From an uncultured Pelagibacteraceae bacterium (lineage in GTDB: Bacteria > Pseudomonadota > Alphaproteobacteria > Pelagibacterales > AG-422-B15), in the NCBI GenBank assembly GCA_902570675.1, contig CACFYZ010000003.1, forward strand, positions 1 to 64,000: a stretch of 64,000 nt of DNA. Direction: 5' to 3'. The translations under genes and the position numbers were made by a program. Of the stretch, positions 8,741-16,583 are shown in pieces. Within the stretch, counting starts at the first letter, position 1, and the number at the start of each line of letters is the position of its first letter. The notes under the pieces are model-generated. The model was not told where the DNA came from. It did not search any database and was given only the letters and a program-made list of their open reading frames with translations.

Positions 8741-10165
8741 ATGCAAAATCTACAAAAATTTTATATTAATGGAAAATGGATTAATCCTCAATCTAGTAAG
8801 AAAATGCCTGTAGTTAATCCTGCAACGGAGGAGATTATCGGAGAAGTCATATTGGGTAATGAGGAAGATGTGAATATAGCAGTGAATGCTGCTAAGGAAT
8901 CATTTAAAAGTTTTTCAACAACATCCAAAGAAGAGAGGATGGGCATATTAAAAAATATTCGAAAAATTTCCGAAGCTCGATTTGATGATTTAGCTGATGC
9001 CATGACAATGGAGATGGGTGCACCCAGAAAAATGTCGCGCGAGGCGCAAGCTGATGCAGCTATTGGTCATTTAGATGGATTTATTAGTGCATTAGAAAAG
9101 CATGAGGAAAAAATTCAGTTATCTAATACAGACGTATTATTAAAAGAACCAATAGGAGTATGTGGTTTAATCACTCCTTGGAACTGGCCGATAAACCAAA
9201 TCACTTTGAAAGTCTTACCTGTGATCGCAACTGGCTGCACCTCTATTTTAAAACCGTCAGAACATACACCATTGTCAGCAATGGTTTATGCAGAAATATT
9301 AGATGAAGCTGGGGTACCCGCAGGCGTATTTAATTTAGTTCAAGGTGATGGCGAGGGTGTAGGCATAGCTATGTCAAGGCATCCAGATATTGAGATGATG
9401 TCGTTTACAGGTTCTAAAAGGGGTGGAAAGTCAGTTACAATTGAGTCAGCTGAAACAGTTAAAAAAGTTACACTTGAGCTTGGGGGCAAGTCACCAAATC
9501 TAGTTTTTGCAGATTGTGATCTTGAGGAAAAGGTTACTGCTTCAGTAAATGAATGTATGTTTAATACAGGTCAATCTTGTGACGCTCCAACTAGACTACT
9601 AGTTGAAAAAAAATGTTATGATGAAGTTATCACAATTGCAAAAAGAGCAGCTGAAGCAATAAAAGTTGGTGATCCACTTGAGGATGGTGACCACCTAGGA
9701 CCGTTATTTGATAAGATCCAATTTGATAGAGTTCAAAATATGATTCAAGTAGGTATAGATGAAGGAGCTGAATTACTTGTTGGCGGTTTGGGTAAACCGG
9801 AAGGCCTGGAAAAAGGTTGGTTTACAAAACCAACTATTTTTATAAACGTAAATAATAGCATGAGAGTAGCTCAAGAAGAGATCTTTGGCCCTGTTCTTGT
9901 GATTATTCCGTTTGAAGATGAAAACGAAGCAATTGAAATAGCTAATGATACACCGTATGGACTTGCAGCATATTTGCAAACAGGTGACGTGGAAAGGGCA
10001 GAGAGGGTTTCAAGGCAGCTTAGAGCTGGTGGCGTCCACATTAATGGAGGAGGTTATAACTATGGTTCTCCATTTGGCGGCTATAAGGAATCAGGCAATG
10101 GCCGTGAAGGTGGTGACATGGGTCTTGAGGATTATCTTGAAACAAAAGCATTACACATTGCTTAA
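8741..10165 (+). CDS. NAD(P)-dependent aldehyde dehydrogenase, possibly for trimethylaminobutyraldehyde or betaine aldehyde
   Basis: A 474-residue ALDH-superfamily enzyme that oxidises an aldehyde to its acid. The oxyanion asparagine Asn148 (PWNWP), general base Glu246 (LELGGKSPN) and nucleophile Cys280 (NTGQSCDAP) are all in place. It is divergent from the carnitine operon and precedes acetoacetyl-CoA synthetase by 25 bases. From this setting its substrate may be 4-trimethylaminobutyraldehyde, feeding the gamma-butyrobetaine dioxygenase, or betaine aldehyde. The sequence alone does not decide, and a role downstream of DMSP cleavage is also conceivable. Confidence 0.85.
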   Translation: MQNLQKFYINGKWINPQSSKKMPVVNPATEEIIGEVILGNEEDVNIAVNAAKESFKSFSTTSKEERMGILKNIRKISEARFDDLADAMTMEMGAPRKMSREAQADAAIGHLDGFISALEKHEEKIQLSNTDVLLKEPIGVCGLITPWNWPINQITLKVLPVIATGCTSILKPSEHTPLSAMVYAEILDEAGVPAGVFNLVQGDGEGVGIAMSRHPDIEMMSFTGSKRGGKSVTIESAETVKKVTLELGGKSPNLVFADCDLEEKVTASVNECMFNTGQSCDAPTRLLVEKKCYDEVITIAKRAAEAIKVGDPLEDGDHLGPLFDKIQFDRVQNMIQVGIDEGAELLVGGLGKPEGLEKGWFTKPTIFINVNNSMRVAQEEIFGPVLVIIPFEDENEAIEIANDTPYGLAAYLQTGDVERAERVSRQLRAGGVHINGGGYNYGSPFGGYKESGNGREGGDMGLEDYLETKALHIA

Positions 10166-10190
10166 AATTTAATTCAAAACAGTAAGATTT

Positions 10191-12131
10191 ATGGGAAAAT
10201 TACTGTGGCAAGCTACAGAACAAAGAAGTAAGCAAGCAAACTTAATCAAATACTATGATTATCTTAAAAAAGATTATTCACTAAACTTTGATTATGATTA
10301 TGACTCTCTATTCAACTGGAGTATAGCTAAACCTAATTTATTTTGGACAAGTCTCTTAAATTATTTCGACATAAATTTTAGTGGAAATTCAAGTCCTGCT
10401 ATAAGTGAAGGTGAAAATATTTATGACAAAAAATTTTTTCCAAACGTTAAGCTTAGCTATAGTGAGAATATCATTAATAATTTAAATTCTAGTCCTATTC
10501 TCTATATAAATGAAAACGGTTTTAAAAAATATTACATAAAAGAAGAAATTATTAATAAAGTAAATGTAATTTCAAAATACTTGAGGTCAATCGGTGTAAA
10601 AAAAGGAGATAGAATAGTCGGTGTTGTAAGCAATAATGCTGAAACATTAATTTCATTTCTTGCAGTAAATTCAATTGGAGCAATATGGTCTTCTTGTTCT
10701 CCAGATTTTGGCGAGCAGGCTATACTAGATAGGTTTAATCAAATAGAGCCAAAAATTTTGTTTTATTCTAGTAATTATGTTTACGGAGGAAAGAAATTCG
10801 AAATTTTAAAAAAAATAAAAAGTATTGAAAGTGTTCTTAATACATTAGAGGAGTCTATATGTATTGATACTTCAGAAAATGATAAAAGTTTTGTTGATAA
10901 AAAACTCAATGATTATGAAGAAAACAATAAAGACTTGGCAGATCTCTTCTTTGAAAGATGCAATTTTAATGATCCAATGTATATATTGTACTCTAGTGGC
11001 ACGACAGGAAAGCCAAAATGCATCCTCCATAATACTGGAGGTCCATTAATTCAGCATTTGAAGGAACAGCAGCTTCACGGCGATATTTCTGAAAATGATA
11101 AGTTATTCTATTTTACTACATGTGGATGGATGATGTGGAATTGGCTTATTTCTGGTCTCGCCTCCAAAGCTACAATAGTTCTCTATGAAGGATCTCCTTT
11201 CTTTCCAAAGCAGGACTCGCTTTTTAAATTAGCAGAAGAGGAGGGAATTACTTGTTTTGGAACCAGTGCAAAGTTCATTGATGCGTTAAGAAATAATCAA
11301 ATTCAAATTTCAAATAATTTTAATCTTACCAAACTGAAAACAATTTTAAGTACAGGATCTCCATTAGTTAGTGAAAGCTTTGAGTATGTATATAGAAATA
11401 TAAAGAAAGACGTTCATTTGGCGTCTATCAGCGGAGGTACTGATATTGTCTCATGTTTTGTCGGAGGTAATCCAACAGGTCCTGTATTTTCAGGGGAGAT
11501 TCAGTGTGAATGTTTGGGAGTCAATGTTGACATATACAACGAAGAGGGTAACCGAACTCTTCAAAAAGGAGAATTGGTATGTAAGTCAGCACTTCCTTCA
11601 ATGCCAATAGGATTTTGGAACGATAGAAATAGAGAAAAATATATAAATTCATATTTTTCAAAATATACAAATATTTGGACACAAGGTGATTACGCAACAA
11701 AAACAGAAAAAAAAGGTTTCATAATTTATGGACGCTCTGACTCAACTCTTAATCCTGGTGGTATAAGAATTGGAACTGCAGAAATATACAGAGCTGTTGA
11801 GAAACTTGATGAAGTAAATGAGTCAATAGTAGTTGGTCAGGAATGGAATAATGATGTCAGGATTATTTTATTTGTAACTCTTAAAGAGAAAATTGATCTG
11901 AATGATGAACTTGTATCAAGAATTAAGGAAAATATTAAAAGTTCAACATCAATCAGACATGTACCCGCTAAGATTATTCATGTTAATGATATTCCTAGAA
12001 CACGCAGCGGTAAGATCGCTGAGCTGACTGTAAGGGATATTATTAATGGTGAAAAAGTGAAAAATATAGAGGCACTTGCAAATCCAAGTTGTCTGTCAGA
12101 TTACGAAAATATTGAAGAATTAGATTATTAA
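10191..12131 (+). CDS. aacS: Acetoacetyl-CoA synthetase
   Basis: This enzyme activates acetoacetate to acetoacetyl-CoA with ATP. It is a full-length (646-residue) member of the AMP-forming ligase family. The P-loop YSSGTTGKPK, the SISGGTDIVSCFVGG segment typical of acetoacetyl-CoA rather than acetyl-CoA synthetases, and the C-terminal catalytic lysine in RTRSGK are visible. Its place in the island makes sense because the BKACE reaction of the facing operon releases acetoacetate. Re-activation followed by thiolysis would return two acetyl-CoA. It is followed after 16 bases by the second dioxygenase gene. Confidence 0.9.
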   Translation: MGKLLWQATEQRSKQANLIKYYDYLKKDYSLNFDYDYDSLFNWSIAKPNLFWTSLLNYFDINFSGNSSPAISEGENIYDKKFFPNVKLSYSENIINNLNSSPILYINENGFKKYYIKEEIINKVNVISKYLRSIGVKKGDRIVGVVSNNAETLISFLAVNSIGAIWSSCSPDFGEQAILDRFNQIEPKILFYSSNYVYGGKKFEILKKIKSIESVLNTLEESICIDTSENDKSFVDKKLNDYEENNKDLADLFFERCNFNDPMYILYSSGTTGKPKCILHNTGGPLIQHLKEQQLHGDISENDKLFYFTTCGWMMWNWLISGLASKATIVLYEGSPFFPKQDSLFKLAEEEGITCFGTSAKFIDALRNNQIQISNNFNLTKLKTILSTGSPLVSESFEYVYRNIKKDVHLASISGGTDIVSCFVGGNPTGPVFSGEIQCECLGVNVDIYNEEGNRTLQKGELVCKSALPSMPIGFWNDRNREKYINSYFSKYTNIWTQGDYATKTEKKGFIIYGRSDSTLNPGGIRIGTAEIYRAVEKLDEVNESIVVGQEWNNDVRIILFVTLKEKIDLNDELVSRIKENIKSSTSIRHVPAKIIHVNDIPRTRSGKIAELTVRDIINGEKVKNIEALANPSCLSDYENIEELDY

Positions 12132-12147
12132 TCATATATTTTCAAAT

Positions 12148-13242
12148 ATGAGACTAGACTTTGACTCAAACGAATTAAGGGTATTTGATAAAGAGGAAAT
12201 CTTTAAAATACATCCTTTATGGATACGGGAACGATCAACAGAAAAAGGAGAGGTTGATCAAAATTCTTTTCAAAGATTGTATGATCCCGAAAAGATTAAG
12301 CCAGATTTAAAAATAAAAAATGCTCAATTACTAGCAAATAACAAAATGTACATCGAATTTTCAGATAACCACAATGCAACCTATTGTCTAGAAAAGTTGG
12401 TAACAGAAATTACAAGATCTAATATTATGCCGCCAAAGATCTACTGGAATAAAAATGATGTTAAGTTTAAAAAATTTCATTTTGTCGAGGGAGAAAAAGA
12501 AAATTGGCAGTTGTTTGAAATTTTAAAATTTTACCATCAGTATGGGTATGTTGTAATTGAAGGTTTGCCAGCCAAGGATGGAGAAGTGATAAAATTCGCA
12601 GAAAAGATTGGTTTTGTGAGAGAAACTAACTTTGGTAAGTTATTTAATGTTAGGTCTGAGAAACAACCTAATGATTTAGCTTATACGTCGATTGAATTAG
12701 AATCACATACAGATAATCCCTATAGAAAACCAGTGCCATCAATTCAATTTTTATTTTGTATAGAAAACAGTTGTAAAGGTGGAGATTCTACTGTTGTAGA
12801 CGGTTTCAAAGTTGCGGAGGATTTAAAAAAAGAAAATCCTAAAGCTTTTAACATTCTAAAAAACACTTTGATAAACTATAAATTTGAGGATAACGACGCT
12901 ATTTTAGAAAAGACTGGAAAAATTATAAAATTAAGTGCCAGAGGCGAACTAAAACAAATAAAATATAGCAATCGGTTAGACTTTGTATTTTATGATGAGC
13001 CGCATGTTCTTGAAGAATTTTATGCTGCGAAAAGAGTTATGCATCAAATGATTAATTCTGATAAATATATATTACAATTTCATTTAGAGCCTGGTAATCT
13101 ATTAATTATGAATAATTATAGAACTTTGCATGGAAGACGAAGCTATAGCACTTCTGAAGGAAGTCGATGGCTTCAAGGTTTATATATTGATCATGATTCA
13201 GCTGAAAGTAAATACAAACTCCTCGCTAAAGAAGTTAAATGA
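12148..13242 (+). CDS. tmpA: BBOX-like 2-oxoglutarate/Fe(II) dioxygenase, probable TmpA
   Basis: TmpA hydroxylates 2-(trimethylammonio)ethylphosphonate at C1, making the substrate of TmpB. The 364-residue protein is a gamma-butyrobetaine-dioxygenase relative. Its iron site is His187-x-Asp189 plus His328, with Arg340 for 2-oxoglutarate. Its substrate segment reads HTDNPYRKPVPSIQ, unlike the HTDLPYY pattern of true BBOX enzymes. The N-terminal DUF971-like region carries none of the zinc cysteines (WIRERSTEKGEVD). The stop codon overlaps the start of an HD-domain oxygenase (ATGA), the pairing that defines TmpAB. A second gamma-butyrobetaine dioxygenase is the alternative. Confidence 0.62.
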   Translation: MRLDFDSNELRVFDKEEIFKIHPLWIRERSTEKGEVDQNSFQRLYDPEKIKPDLKIKNAQLLANNKMYIEFSDNHNATYCLEKLVTEITRSNIMPPKIYWNKNDVKFKKFHFVEGEKENWQLFEILKFYHQYGYVVIEGLPAKDGEVIKFAEKIGFVRETNFGKLFNVRSEKQPNDLAYTSIELESHTDNPYRKPVPSIQFLFCIENSCKGGDSTVVDGFKVAEDLKKENPKAFNILKNTLINYKFEDNDAILEKTGKIIKLSARGELKQIKYSNRLDFVFYDEPHVLEEFYAAKRVMHQMINSDKYILQFHLEPGNLLIMNNYRTLHGRRSYSTSEGSRWLQGLYIDHDSAESKYKLLAKEVK

Positions 13243-13790
13243 AGACAGTCAAGTTTACTCAGATGAAAGATGGGTCAAGAGAAGATTATGAACTATTGGC
13301 TGAATATGAAAAAAGCTATGTACATGAACTCCCTGATCGAATCTTGAACTCATTAAAAAACTTAGACAATTCAGTGGATGGTTATCAAGTTACAAGACTT
13401 GAGCATTCTCTTCAGTCAGCAACTAGAGCGGAAAAAGATGGTGCAGATGAGGAAATGATTGTTGCAACACTATTACACGATATTGGAGATTCTTTGGCCC
13501 CTTATAATCACAGTCAATTAATAGCAGCAGTTTTGAGGCCTTATGTTTCAGAAAAGATCCATTGGATCATGCTACATCACGGTCTTTTTCAAGAATATTA
13601 CTATGCACATCATTTAGGTAAAGATAGGAATTCACGTGATAAATTTAGAGACCACCCTTACTACCAAGATGCGGTTGATTTTTGCGAGAAGTGGGATCAA
13701 AAGTCGTTTGACCCTGATTATGAGTCGTTTCCATTAGAACATTTCGAACCTATGGTGAGAAGATTATTCTCTAAAGAACCAAATTTTTAA
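13239..13790 (+). CDS. tmpB: HD-domain mixed-valent diiron oxygenase, probable TmpB (PhnZ-like)
   Basis: TmpB-type enzymes oxidatively cleave the C-P bond of 1-hydroxy-2-(trimethylammonio)ethylphosphonate to glycine betaine and phosphate. The 183 residues carry an HD core: His56 in LEHSLQ, His80-Asp81 in LLHDIGD, His91 in NHSQL, His113/His114, and Asp153 as a probable last ligand. The His56 to His80 interval of 24 equals the H34-H58 interval of PhnZ. The YQVTRLEHSLQSATRA and ADEEMIVATLLHDIG segments resemble the HDIG proteins of phosphonate operons. It is translationally coupled to the dioxygenase upstream. A generic HD phosphohydrolase is the alternative, but the pairing argues against it. 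Confidence 0.65.
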   Translation: MKTVKFTQMKDGSREDYELLAEYEKSYVHELPDRILNSLKNLDNSVDGYQVTRLEHSLQSATRAEKDGADEEMIVATLLHDIGDSLAPYNHSQLIAAVLRPYVSEKIHWIMLHHGLFQEYYYAHHLGKDRNSRDKFRDHPYYQDAVDFCEKWDQKSFDPDYESFPLEHFEPMVRRLFSKEPNF

Positions 13791-14914
13791 GCTATTTTTT
13801 TTATGATAACATTCCCGACTGAATAACCGGCTCCAAACGAACAAATGATTGCCAAATCGTTTATATTTAATGAGTGATTATATTTGTGAAAGGCAATGAT
13901 AGAGCCAGCAGAGCTAGTATTTGCATATTCGTCTAGAACAACGGGAGCTAATTCTTTAGGAGCATCTTTTCCTAGAATGTATTTTGAAATCAAAATATTC
14001 ATATTCTCATTCGCCTGATGAAGATACATACATTTTAAATCATTTGCTGATAAATTATTATCTTGCAAATGAGATTTAATTAAATTTGAAACTTCTGGGA
14101 CTACCTCTTTAAAAACTTTTCTTCCATTTTGATGGAATAATTTGTCTGGTTTACCAACACCAATAGGAGATGAATTATTCAAGAAACCATAGTTGTTTCT
14201 TATATTATTTGAAAACTTGGTTAATAATCTTGTACCAATTATTTCATAAGAATTTTCCTTAATATTATTTTCGTCAAGACGTTCAATAATCACTGCAGTT
14301 GCAACATCACCAAAAATGAAATGACAGTCCCGGTCTTTAAAATTTAAATGTCCTGTGCATATTTCAGGATTTATCATTATCGCTGATTTTATACTTCCTG
14401 TTTTGACCATATCAAAAATAGTTTGAATACCAAAAGTAGCTGATGAGCATGCAACATTCATATCAAAAGCAAAACCCTCTATGCCTAATGCGTTTTGTAT
14501 TTCAATGGCAATTGCTGGATAAGCGCGTTCAAGATTTGAACAAGCAACAATTACTGCATCAATATCTTTTGCATTAATATTTGCATTTTTTATTGCATCT
14601 TGAGCAGCTATGACTCCCATTTCTGCTAAATTTGATAATTCTTCTTCAGACCTCTCTCTTAAGTTTGGTCTCATAAAAGAGGTATCTAGAATGCCAGACT
14701 TATTTTGTACATACCTCGATTTAACACCTGATGCCTTTTCAATAAAATCAGCACTGGATTTTTCTAAAGGTTGAATTTTACCAGTATCTATATCATTTGA
14801 ATTTATTTTATTAAATTCATCAACATACTTGTTATATGACTCAACTAATTCCTCATTTGATATTTTTTCTTTGGGAGTGTAGAGACCAGTTCCAGATATT
14901 TGAGCTTTATACAT
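13787..14914 (-). CDS. 3-oxoacyl-ACP synthase III family protein (FabH-like)
   Basis: This is a thiolase-fold condensing enzyme with the KAS III triad Cys156 (NVACSSATFG), His299 (YLHQANENM) and Asn332 (EYANTSSAG). At 375 residues it is longer than housekeeping FabH (about 320). The extra length is an insertion near residues 30-100, as in the PA3286-like group that primes fatty-acid synthesis from medium-chain acyl-CoA. The acyl substrate cannot be read from sequence. It stands alone on the minus strand, overlapping tmpB tail to tail by four bases, and is not in a fab operon. Confidence 0.78.
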   Translation of the reverse strand: MYKAQISGTGLYTPKEKISNEELVESYNKYVDEFNKINSNDIDTGKIQPLEKSSADFIEKASGVKSRYVQNKSGILDTSFMRPNLRERSEEELSNLAEMGVIAAQDAIKNANINAKDIDAVIVACSNLERAYPAIAIEIQNALGIEGFAFDMNVACSSATFGIQTIFDMVKTGSIKSAIMINPEICTGHLNFKDRDCHFIFGDVATAVIIERLDENNIKENSYEIIGTRLLTKFSNNIRNNYGFLNNSSPIGVGKPDKLFHQNGRKVFKEVVPEVSNLIKSHLQDNNLSANDLKCMYLHQANENMNILISKYILGKDAPKELAPVVLDEYANTSSAGSIIAFHKYNHSLNINDLAIICSFGAGYSVGNVIIKKIA

Positions 14915-14987
14915 ATTCTGAAATTATAAAATCTAAGTGGGTGTTTTAACCAATTAACTTTTTTTTCTAATTGTTACAAATCACAGA

Positions 14988-15014
14988 AAACTGACCCTTT
15001 GGAAGGGTCAGTTT
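14988..15014 (-). terminator. Intrinsic terminator after the small lipoprotein gene
   Basis: A perfect 12-base-pair stem (AAACTGACCCTT against AAGGGTCAGTTT) with a three-base loop begins 7 bases past the lipoprotein stop codon. On the minus strand it runs into a short T-rich tract. Because the stem ends in A/T runs on both sides it may work in both directions. Confidence 0.75.
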
Positions 15015-15021
15015 CTAATAT

Positions 15022-15138
15022 TTATATTCCTGGAATATAAGGAACACCATCACCTTTTACGGTTTCATTAATGCTTTGTAGTGTAGTACACGCTGAAATC
15101 ATAAAACTGAAGGCTAAAACTGTAAGAGTAGTACGCAT
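15022..15138 (-). CDS. Small lipoprotein (entericidin-like, 38 aa)
   Basis: A 38-codon reading frame starts MRTTLTVLAFSFMISAC. It has two positively charged or polar residues, a hydrophobic stretch and a lipobox (ISAC) with Cys17 as the lipidation site. The mature part would be only 22 residues (TTLQSINETVKGDGVPYIPG). It has a clear ribosome-binding site (GGAG, 7 bases before the ATG) and a strong hairpin terminator directly after the stop. Together these make it a convincing single-gene unit despite its size. Small entericidin-like lipoproteins of this form are common in proteobacteria. The function here is unknown. Confidence 0.75.
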   Translation of the reverse strand: MRTTLTVLAFSFMISACTTLQSINETVKGDGVPYIPGI

Positions 15139-15209
15139 GCTGTTTCTCCAATTAATTTATAAACACTATATTTAATTAAGTGCCAATTACAATTAATATG
15201 TTGAGAATC

Positions 15210-15458
15210 ATGAAATTCTATGTGTATATTATTGGAACAATCAACCCTAGAGCCAGAACATATGTTGGTTGGAGTAACGACGTTAATAAAAGAATTAAGG
15301 CTCATAATACTTCGAGAGGTGCAAAATATACAAGAGGAAGTAAGTGGAAACTTCTATACAAGGAGACTTTGAATTCAAAATCTGAGGCGATGAAAAGGGA
15401 ATCAGTTTTGAAAAAAGATCGAAAGTTCAGAACTCAACTCCGAACAAAACTAATTTAA
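15210..15458 (+). CDS. GIY-YIG nuclease superfamily protein (UPF0213-like)
   Basis: A small single-domain GIY-YIG protein. The FYVYII and TYVGWS strands stand for the GIY and YIG motifs, followed by a DVNKRIKAHN helix with the conserved arginine and by GAKYTRG. A glutamate in the MKRES segment could be the metal ligand. Such UPF0213 proteins (YhbQ-like) are about 80-100 residues and are thought to act on damaged or branched DNA. A GTG start is possible ten codons upstream, but the ATG that gives MKFYVYII fits family members better. Its 3' end overlaps the convergent cupin gene by nine bases. Confidence 0.75.
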   Translation: MKFYVYIIGTINPRARTYVGWSNDVNKRIKAHNTSRGAKYTRGSKWKLLYKETLNSKSEAMKRESVLKKDRKFRTQLRTKLI

Positions 15459-15872
15459 TGTTCCGTATTCACTTCTTCCCTTTTTCCTAAAACCATACGG
15501 TCCAGCAATATAAATTGTAATAGGTTTAATCCCTGGTTCTAAATCTACACGATGCAAATTATCAGCACTTCGAAAACCAATATAAAATCTTCCTCTCCAA
15601 ATTTTTTCTTTTTTAACATTAGTTTCCCAATAACCACCACTTAAAATTATAGTGATATAAGGAAAAGGATGATTATGTAATCCCACACCGTGATCATTAT
15701 CTAATATGTGGTGAAGAAGAATATTAAAAGGAAACCATTTAGGCCTTTTTCTAAAAAGTAAGTAATATCGTGCGGTCCACGGTTTAGCCAGGTGATATTC
15801 AGAGTGAGATGGACCTCGATCCATCACGACTTTTTTTCGCCCTAATTTTTCTAGTATCTTAAGAAAAAGCAT
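15450..15872 (-). CDS. Cupin-fold hypothetical protein
   Basis: About 140 residues with a cupin-like core. GLHNHPFPYITIILSGGYWE looks like the first cupin motif (two histidines and a later glutamate), and ADNLHRVDL the second (one histidine). It could bind a metal, but I do not recognise a specific enzyme family. A longer reading frame exists, but it would run through the divergent tRNA-Arg gene. The ATG giving MLFLKILEKLG, 23 bases from the tRNA, is therefore the sensible start. Confidence 0.55.
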   Translation of the reverse strand: MLFLKILEKLGRKKVVMDRGPSHSEYHLAKPWTARYYLLFRKRPKWFPFNILLHHILDNDHGVGLHNHPFPYITIILSGGYWETNVKKEKIWRGRFYIGFRSADNLHRVDLEPGIKPITIYIAGPYGFRKKGRSEYGTLN

Positions 15873-15895
15873 GATACGTGAAATATAGTATAGAT

Positions 15896-15972
15896 GCGTC
15901 CGTAGCTCAACTGGATAGAGCATCAGACTTCGGATCTGAGGGTTGAGGGTTCGAATCCTTCCGGGCGCACCA
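15896..15972 (+). tRNA. tRNA-Arg(TCG)
   Basis: A complete cloverleaf is visible. The acceptor stem GCGTCCG/CGGGCGC has one G-T pair, and there is a D-arm with GCTC/GAGC. The anticodon stem TCAGA/TCTGA encloses the loop CTTCGGA, giving anticodon TCG. The T-loop is TTCGAAT and the CCA end is encoded. The 77-base gene lies head to head with the cupin gene. Confidence 0.95.
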
Positions 15973-15983
15973 AAAAAAATGTT

Positions 15984-16583
15984 ATGAAAATATACAAGCC
16001 ATTTGGACCAACAATAGGAAAAACAAAGCTATCATCAAGAATTGTTGATAGTTTAAATAAGTTTTCCGAAAGCGTCGCTAGAAATAAAAAACTTTCCAAA
16101 AAGTATGATTATGACCATCAACTCATAGGTAGTATGAAGCAGCAATTTAGGATACCAACTAAAGTTCTGAAAACAGGAATTGAAAGACAAATAATTAATT
16201 CTATAAAAGATTATTATAAAAAAACTTTAAATATCAAAGTTAAAAAAATTAAAATCGAAAAAGCCTGGATTGTAAGTCAATACGCAGGTGATTTTAATCC
16301 ACCTCATTTACATAGAGGAAATATAAGTGGAGTTGGCTACTTAAAGATTCCTTCATCTATTAAATTAAATAAAGAAAAAGATTTAGCGGGTTTGATTTCT
16401 TTTTTTGATGGACGTGTTTCTATGCCGAGAAATAGTCCGCCACTCGTTAAACACCGTGAAACATTTAAGCCAAAAACTGGAGATTTATACATTTTTCCAT
16501 CTTTTTTGATGCATGACGTTCATCCGTTTAGAGGAGATGGTGAAAGAAGATGTTTTTCTTTTAATGCCTTTGTCGATGCCTAA
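15984..16583 (+). CDS. Putative 2OG-Fe(II) oxygenase (TIGR02466-like)
   Basis: A 199-residue protein resembling the small putative 2-oxoglutarate oxygenases found in marine bacteria and phages. PPHLHRGNISGVGYLKIP would supply the first iron ligands. GDLYIFPSFLMHDVHPF and GERRCFSFN would supply the distal histidine and the 2-oxoglutarate arginine. The usual H-x-D appears as H-x-H or H-x-N here, so activity is not certain. It starts 11 bases after the tRNA CCA end and overlaps tsaC tail to tail by 23 bases. Confidence 0.6.
   Translation: MKIYKPFGPTIGKTKLSSRIVDSLNKFSESVARNKKLSKKYDYDHQLIGSMKQQFRIPTKVLKTGIERQIINSIKDYYKKTLNIKVKKIKIEKAWIVSQYAGDFNPPHLHRGNISGVGYLKIPSSIKLNKEKDLAGLISFFDGRVSMPRNSPPLVKHRETFKPKTGDLYIFPSFLMHDVHPFRGDGERRCFSFNAFVDA

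Noticed and set aside
13239-13790. Generic HD phosphohydrolase (nucleotide hydrolase) for the tmpB-like gene.
   Set aside because: The coupling to a BBOX-type dioxygenase, the PhnZ-like His spacing and the betaine context favour the oxygenase reading, although this is not proven.
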